A stretch of DNA of 64,000 bases from Rhabditoides inermis (taxonomy: Eukaryota; Nematoda; Chromadorea; Rhabditida; Rhabditidae): the NCBI GenBank assembly GCA_963966185.1, contig CAWZYM010000089.1:732501-796500 (forward strand). Direction: 5' to 3'. Below the pieces are notes generated by a model. That model was not told the DNA's origin. It saw only the letters and a program-made list of their open reading frames with translations, and did no database searches. Below, one piece after another: positions 58,970 through 64,000 of this stretch. Numbering within the stretch: position 1 is the first letter of the stretch; the number at the start of each line of letters is the position of its first letter. The translations under genes were made by a program, and so were the position numbers.

Positions 58970-60025
58970 ATCAAAAATGAAGACAATTGAACGTTGTTTA
59001 CAAATTTGTTTACTTGTTTACACTTCATGTAAACAACAATTTTGAACTCGCCTCCAAATCTCCTACACGTTATACATCTTTAAAACACGTTTTCAGGTTG
59101 TTTACATATTTGTTTACTTGTTTACAACATCTGTAAACAACATTTTTGAATTCACCAATGATGTTACTAAACATTTGACATCTTTAAAACACATTTTCAG
59201 GATGTTTACAAGTTGTTTACTTGTTTACATCATCTGTAAACAACATTTTTGAACTCGCCTCTCGATATACATCATCTTAGATACCTTCAAAACAAACATT
59301 ATATTTGTTTACAAAGTTGTTTACTTGTTGACAAACATGTAAACAACAACATCGCTGACTTGTCTCCAGGTCACATACCAAGTTTGGACTCTTTGGCATC
59401 AAACCTGACCGAGATGCAACATTACCATATTTGGAATTATGCAAATGAGGTGAAAAATGAAACCTTAAATTCTCGACCCTACAGTACCCTCACCCTAAAA
59501 GGGCATCTCAATAGATCTAAAACTAACCATAGTTTACATAGAACTGATCATCTCTCAGATTCTATGTTCTCAGATATGCAAATTTTCTAGGGAGAACCCA
59601 TATAAGGAAAAGTCAGATTTGTTTACAAAGTTGTTTACTTGTTTACATCATCTGTAAACAACATTTTTGAACTCGCCTCTCGGTCTACAACATCTTAGAT
59701 ACCTTCAAAACAAACTTTAATTTTGTTTACAAAGTTGTTTACTTGTTGACAAACATGTAAACAACAACATCGCTGACTTGTCTCCAGGTCACATACCAAG
59801 TTTGAACTCTTTGGCAACAAAACTGACCGAGATACAACATTACCATATTTGGAATTATGCAAATGAGGTCATTAGTCAAAATATAAATCACCGACCCTAC
59901 AGTACCCTAACCCTAAAAGGACATCTCAATAGCTCGAAAACGAAGCATAGTTTACATAGAACTGGCCATCTCGCAGATTCTATGTTCTCAAATATGCTAA
60001 TTTTCTAGGGAGAACCCATATAAGG
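58970..60025. repeat. Tandem repeats: TGTTTAC-rich units and a ~390-bp duplication
   Basis: Units with TTGTTTACTTGTTTACA...CATCTGTAAACAACATTTTTGAACTCGCC recur at about 58998, 59100, 59210, 59320, 59620 and 59725. The segment about 59225-59610 is repeated at about 59618-60025 with few differences (GACTTGTCTCCAGGTCACAT, AATTATGCAAATGAGGT, CACCCTAAAAGG). Each half contains a similar 76-113-codon open frame, explained by the duplication. GTAAACAA/TTGTTTAC are inverted words, so each unit can fold. Confidence 0.85.
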
Positions 60026-60180
60026 AATAGTCAGATCAGGACGCCAGGTAAACGATTGCATACCAGGACCACCTAGGATCTAATTTCCATACCTCAACCC
60101 CCAACGATAACTACAACATGAGATACAACCGCGGACAGAAAACAAACACCATAGCATAATTTATAGGGGTGGGCGGGTGA

Positions 60181-60201
60181 CTAGCGCGCTTCGCGCGCTA
60201 G
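60181..60201. repeat. Perfect hairpin CTAGCGCGC-TTC-GCGCGCTAG
   Basis: 9-bp perfect stem with a TTC triloop, starting and ending in CTAG, at the border between the tandem-duplicated block and the satellite. Confidence 0.9.
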
Positions 60202-60259
60202 AAATATAGGTAGAAAATAGAGGAGAAAATTATCTATCGATTAATATATAGATTGACTT

Positions 60260-63200
60260 GATATGTGCTCTAGAAGTGCTATTAGGAACTGTGATAGAAG
60301 TGCTGTTGTCTGAGTATTCCGGTAGATGATTGATCTTTATTTATTTGCTTATCTTTTTCAATTTTCAGTAATATCAAGTATTTAGAAAGTGTCACAGTCT
60401 ATCAGTATCTGGTTGATGGTCTCTGCTTGACTGATTTTCTACAGATGTTATATTTACTATGTTCATAGAAGGCGCTCCGGCACGCTCCGCGGTCAGAGCC
60501 TATCAGTAGATCAGTAATTATAATAATATACTAATCACTGATACTGATATGCATTCTCTCCTACTCTATGATCTTTTACTCTCTTGTATGCACTTAGAGG
60601 GCGCTCCGGCACGCTTTGCGCGCCTCCGCGGTCAAAGTCTATCAGTAGATCAGTAACACTAAGAATATATTGATCACTGTTACTGATTTTCATTTTCTCC
60701 GACTCTCTGATATTTTACTCTCGTTCACTTTCTCGTATGCGCATAAAAAGCGCTCTGGCACGCTTCGCGCGCCTCCGCGGTTAAATTATATCAGTAGATC
60801 AGTGGTAATAAGAATATATTGATCACTGCTACTGATATGCATTTTCTCCGACTCTCTGATCTTTCACTTTCTCTTATGCACATGGAGGGCGCTCCGGGCA
60901 CGCTTCGCGCGCCTCCGCGGTCAAAGTCGATCAGTAGATCAGTAATATTGAGAATATATTGATCACTGCTACTGATATACAGGTCAGTCTTTCAGTAGTT
61001 GACTGATTTTCATTTAGTTCCCTTTTTTTTCAAATTTTCAGTGATATCGAATAATTAGAAAGTGTCACAGTCTATCAGTATCTGGTTGATAGTATCTGGT
61101 TGACTGATTTTCTACAGATGTATTTACTATGCTCATAGTAGGCGCTCCGGCACGCTCCGCGGTCAGAGCCTATCAGTAGATCAGTGATAAAAAATAATAT
61201 AATGATCACTGATACTGTTAAGTATGCATTTTCTCCTACTCTCTGATATTTTACTCTCTCGTATGCACATAGAAAGCGCTCCGGCACGCTTCGCGCGCCT
61301 CCGCGGTCAAAGTATATTAGTAGATCAGTAAAAATAAGAATATATTGATCTCTGCTACTGATATGATCTTTATCCGACTCTCTGATCGTTCACTTTCTCG
61401 TATGCACATAGAAAGCGCTCCGGCACGCTTCGCGCGCCTCCGCGGTCAAAGTCGATCAGTAGATCAGTAAGAATTAGAATATATTGTTCACTGCTACTGA
61501 TATACATGTCAGTCGTTCAGTAGTTGACTGATTTTCATTTATTTCCCTTTTTTAATTTTCAGTGATATCGAATAATTATGTAGAAAGTGTCACAGTCTAT
61601 CATTATCTGGTTGATAGTATCTGGTTGACTGCTTTTCTAAAGGTGTATTCACTATGCTCATAGAAGGCGCTCCGGCACGCTCCGCTGTCAGAGCCTATCA
61701 GTAGATCAGTAATAAAAATAACAATATAATGATCACTGATACTGATATGCATTTTCTCCTACTCTCTGATATTTTACTCTTTCGTATGCACATAGAAGGC
61801 GCTCCGGCACGCTTCGCGCGCCTCCGCGGTCAAAGCCGATCAGTAGAACAGTAATTATTAAAAAAAACATTGATCACTGCTACTGATATGCATTCTCTCC
61901 TACTCTCTGATCTTTTACTCTTTTGTATGCACATAGAAAGCGCTCCGGCACGCTTCGCGCGCCTCCGCGGTCAAAGCCGATCAGTAGATCAGTAATTATA
62001 AAAAAAAAACATTGATCACTGCTACTAATATGCAATCTCTCCTACTCTCTGATCTTTCACTCTCTCGTATGCACATAGAAAGCGCTCCGGGCACGCTTCG
62101 CGCGCCTCCGCGGTCAAAGTCGATCAGTAGATCAGTAATATTGAGAATATATTGATCACTGCTACTGATATACAGGTCAGTCTTTCAGTAGTTGACTGAT
62201 TTTCATTTAGTTCCTTTTTTTTTCAAATTTTCAGTGATATCGAATAATTAGAAAGTGTCACAGTCTATCAGTATCTGGTTGATAGTATCTGGTTGACTGA
62301 TTTTCTACAGATGTATTTACTATGCTCATAGTAGGCGCTCCGGCACGCTCCGCGGTCAGAGCCTATCAGTAGATCAGTGATAAAAAATAATATAATGATC
62401 ACTGATACTGTTAAGTATGCATTTTCTCCTACTCTCTGATATTTTACTCTCTCGTATGCACATAGAAAGCGCTCCGGCACGCTTCGCGCGCCTCCGCGGT
62501 CAAAGTATATTAGTAGATCAGTAAAAATAAGAATATATTGATCTCTGCTACTGATATGATCTTTATCCGACTCTCTGATCGTTCACTTTCTCGTATGCAC
62601 ATAGAAAGCTCTCCGGCACGCTTCGCGCGCCTCCGCGGTCAAAGTCGATCAGTAGATCAGTAAGAATTAGAATATATTGTTCACTGCTACTGATATACAT
62701 GTCAGTCGTTCAGTAGTTGACTGATTTTCATTTATTTCCCTTTTTTAATTTTCAGTGATATCGAATAATTACGTAGAAAGTGTCACAGTCTATCATTATC
62801 TGGTTGATAGTATCTGGTTGACTGCTTTTCTAAAGGTGTATTCACTATGCTCATAGAAGGCGCTCCGGCACGCTCCGCTGTCAGAGCCTATCAGTAGATC
62901 AGTAATAAAAATAACAATATAATGATCACTGATACTGATATGCATTTTCTCCTACTCTCTGATATTTTACTCTTTCGTATGCACATAGAAGGCGCTCCGG
63001 CACGCTTCGCGCGCCTCCGCGGTCAAAGCCGATCAGTAGAACAGTAATTATTAAAAAAAAACATTGATCACTGCTACTGATATGCATTCTCTCCTACTCT
63101 CTGATCTTTTACTCTTTTGTATGCACATAGAAAGCGCTCCGGCACGCTTCGCGCGCCTCCGCGGTCAAAGCCGATCAGTAGATCAGTAATTATAAAAAAA

Positions 63201-64000
63201 AACATTGATCACTGCTACTAATATGCAATCTCTCCTACTCTCTGATCTTTCACTCTCTCGTATGCACATAGAAAGCGCTCCGGCAGGCTTCGCGCGCCTC
63301 CGCGGTCAAAGTCGATCAGTAGATCAGTAATATTGAGAATATATTGATCACTGCTACTGATATACAGGTCAGTCTTTCAGTAGTTGACTGATTTTCATTT
63401 AGTTCCCTTTTTTTCAAATTTTCAGTGATATCGAATAATTAGAAAGTGTCACAGTCTATCAGTATCTGGTTGATAGTATCTGGTTGACTGATTTTCTACA
63501 GATGTATTTACTATGCTCATAGTAGGCGCTCCGGCACGCTCCGCGGTCAGAGCCTATCAGTAGATCAGTGATAAAAAATAATATAATGATCACTGATACT
63601 GTTAAGTATGCATTTTCTCCTACTCTCTGATATTTTACTCTCTCGTATGCACATAGAAAGCGCTCCGGCACGCTTCGCGCGCCTCCGCGGTCAAAGTATA
63701 TTAGTAGATCAGTAAAAATAAGAATATATTGATCTCTGCTACTGATATGATCTTTATCCGACTCTCTGATCGTTCACTTTCTCGTATGCACATAGAAAGC
63801 GCTCCGGCACGCTTCGCGCGCCTCCGCGGTCAAAGTCGATCAGTAGATCAGTAAGAATTAGAATATATTGTTCACTGCTACTGATATACATGTCAGTCGT
63901 TCAGTAGTTGACTGATTTTCATTTATTTCCCTTTTTTAATTTTCAGTGATATCGAATAATTATGTAGAAAGTGTCACAGTCTATCATTATCTGGTTGATA
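60260..64000. repeat. Satellite array with ~1,192-bp higher-order repeat
   Basis: Monomers of about 130-145 bp, with one longer (about 250-260 bp) variant carrying ACAGGTCAGTCTTTCAGTAG and GTGTCACAGTCTATCA, share a GC core (GCGCTCCGGCACGCTTCGCG, then CGCCTCCGCGGTCAAAG) and an AT-rich half (GATCAGTAGATCAGTAA, TTGATCACTGCTACTGATAT, TTTCTCCTACTCTCTGAT, CTCTCGTATGCACATAGAAA). Seven monomer positions form a higher-order unit: ACAGGTCAGTCTTTCAG recurs at about 60981, 62173 and 63366, i.e. 1,192-1,193 bp apart. Units after 60.98 kb are nearly identical, with scattered single-base and A-run differences; the part before is more diverged. A 70-codon open frame repeats once per unit (61075, 62268, 63459), purely because of the repeat. 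The array continues past the window. Confidence 0.95.

Noticed and set aside
59249..60008. 113- and 76-codon open frames with similar sequence
   Set aside because: They are two halves of a tandem duplication in repeat DNA; no recognisable domain and no upstream signals.
61075..63671. Three identical 70-codon open frames
   Set aside because: They repeat with the 1,192-bp satellite unit and have no homology or splice context, so identity reflects array homogenisation, not selection.
60260..64000. CRISPR-like array
   Set aside because: Repeat units are head-to-tail satellite monomers without unique spacers.

Overview
This window is eukaryotic genomic DNA and almost certainly comes from a nematode, most likely a rhabditid; the genus cannot be fixed from sequence alone. 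Evidence: short exons with GT-AG (rarely GC-AG) introns; nematode-type families (patched-related PTR protein, NRF-6/OAC-type acyltransferase with SGNH domain, class-T serpentine receptor); and, at most gene starts, a splice-acceptor-like CAG/TAG 0-5 bases before the ATG, as expected for spliced-leader trans-splicing. Introns are loaded with CT/GA microsatellites, so most long open frames are low-complexity artefacts. There are no bacterial genes, no CRISPR arrays and no rRNA.

Layout. 1-4710 (-): AP-3 beta adaptin, running off the left edge. 5082-10327 (-): complete TFIID subunit TAF5, ending 371 bp upstream of the adaptin start (possible operon). 12267-19609 (+): a conserved-looking gene of unknown function whose longest intron holds, on the opposite strand, a small GuaD-type guanine/CMP deaminase (15923-17832). 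20296-33202 (-): a large PTR gene with about 25 exons; one intron holds a plus-strand gene of unknown function (24149-25978). 34665-42367 (-): acyltransferase-3/SGNH gene. 42.7-51.2 kb: a large palindrome with two nearly identical, divergently transcribed copies of a DUF3050 (haem-oxygenase-like fold) gene around a 4.2-kb spacer of 10-bp tandem repeats, plus a third truncated copy of the last exon. 52394-54560 (+): a class-T serpentine receptor missing its 3' end, followed directly by a broken non-LTR retrotransposon (to 56396). 56.4-64 kb: gene-free DNA with a ~65-bp minisatellite, a ~390-bp tandem duplication, GC-rich perfect hairpins, and a satellite with a ~1,192-bp higher-order repeat that runs off the right edge.

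The left 42 kb is ordinary housekeeping and membrane-protein gene space with nested genes; the right 20 kb is repeat-rich. The observations most worth a second look are the palindromic DUF3050 pair, three foldback elements whose arms match within each copy but differ between copies, the recurrent triloop GC hairpins shared by dispersed repeats and the satellite, and the higher-order satellite. Exon coordinates were read by eye from splice consensus and homology and may be off by a few bases.
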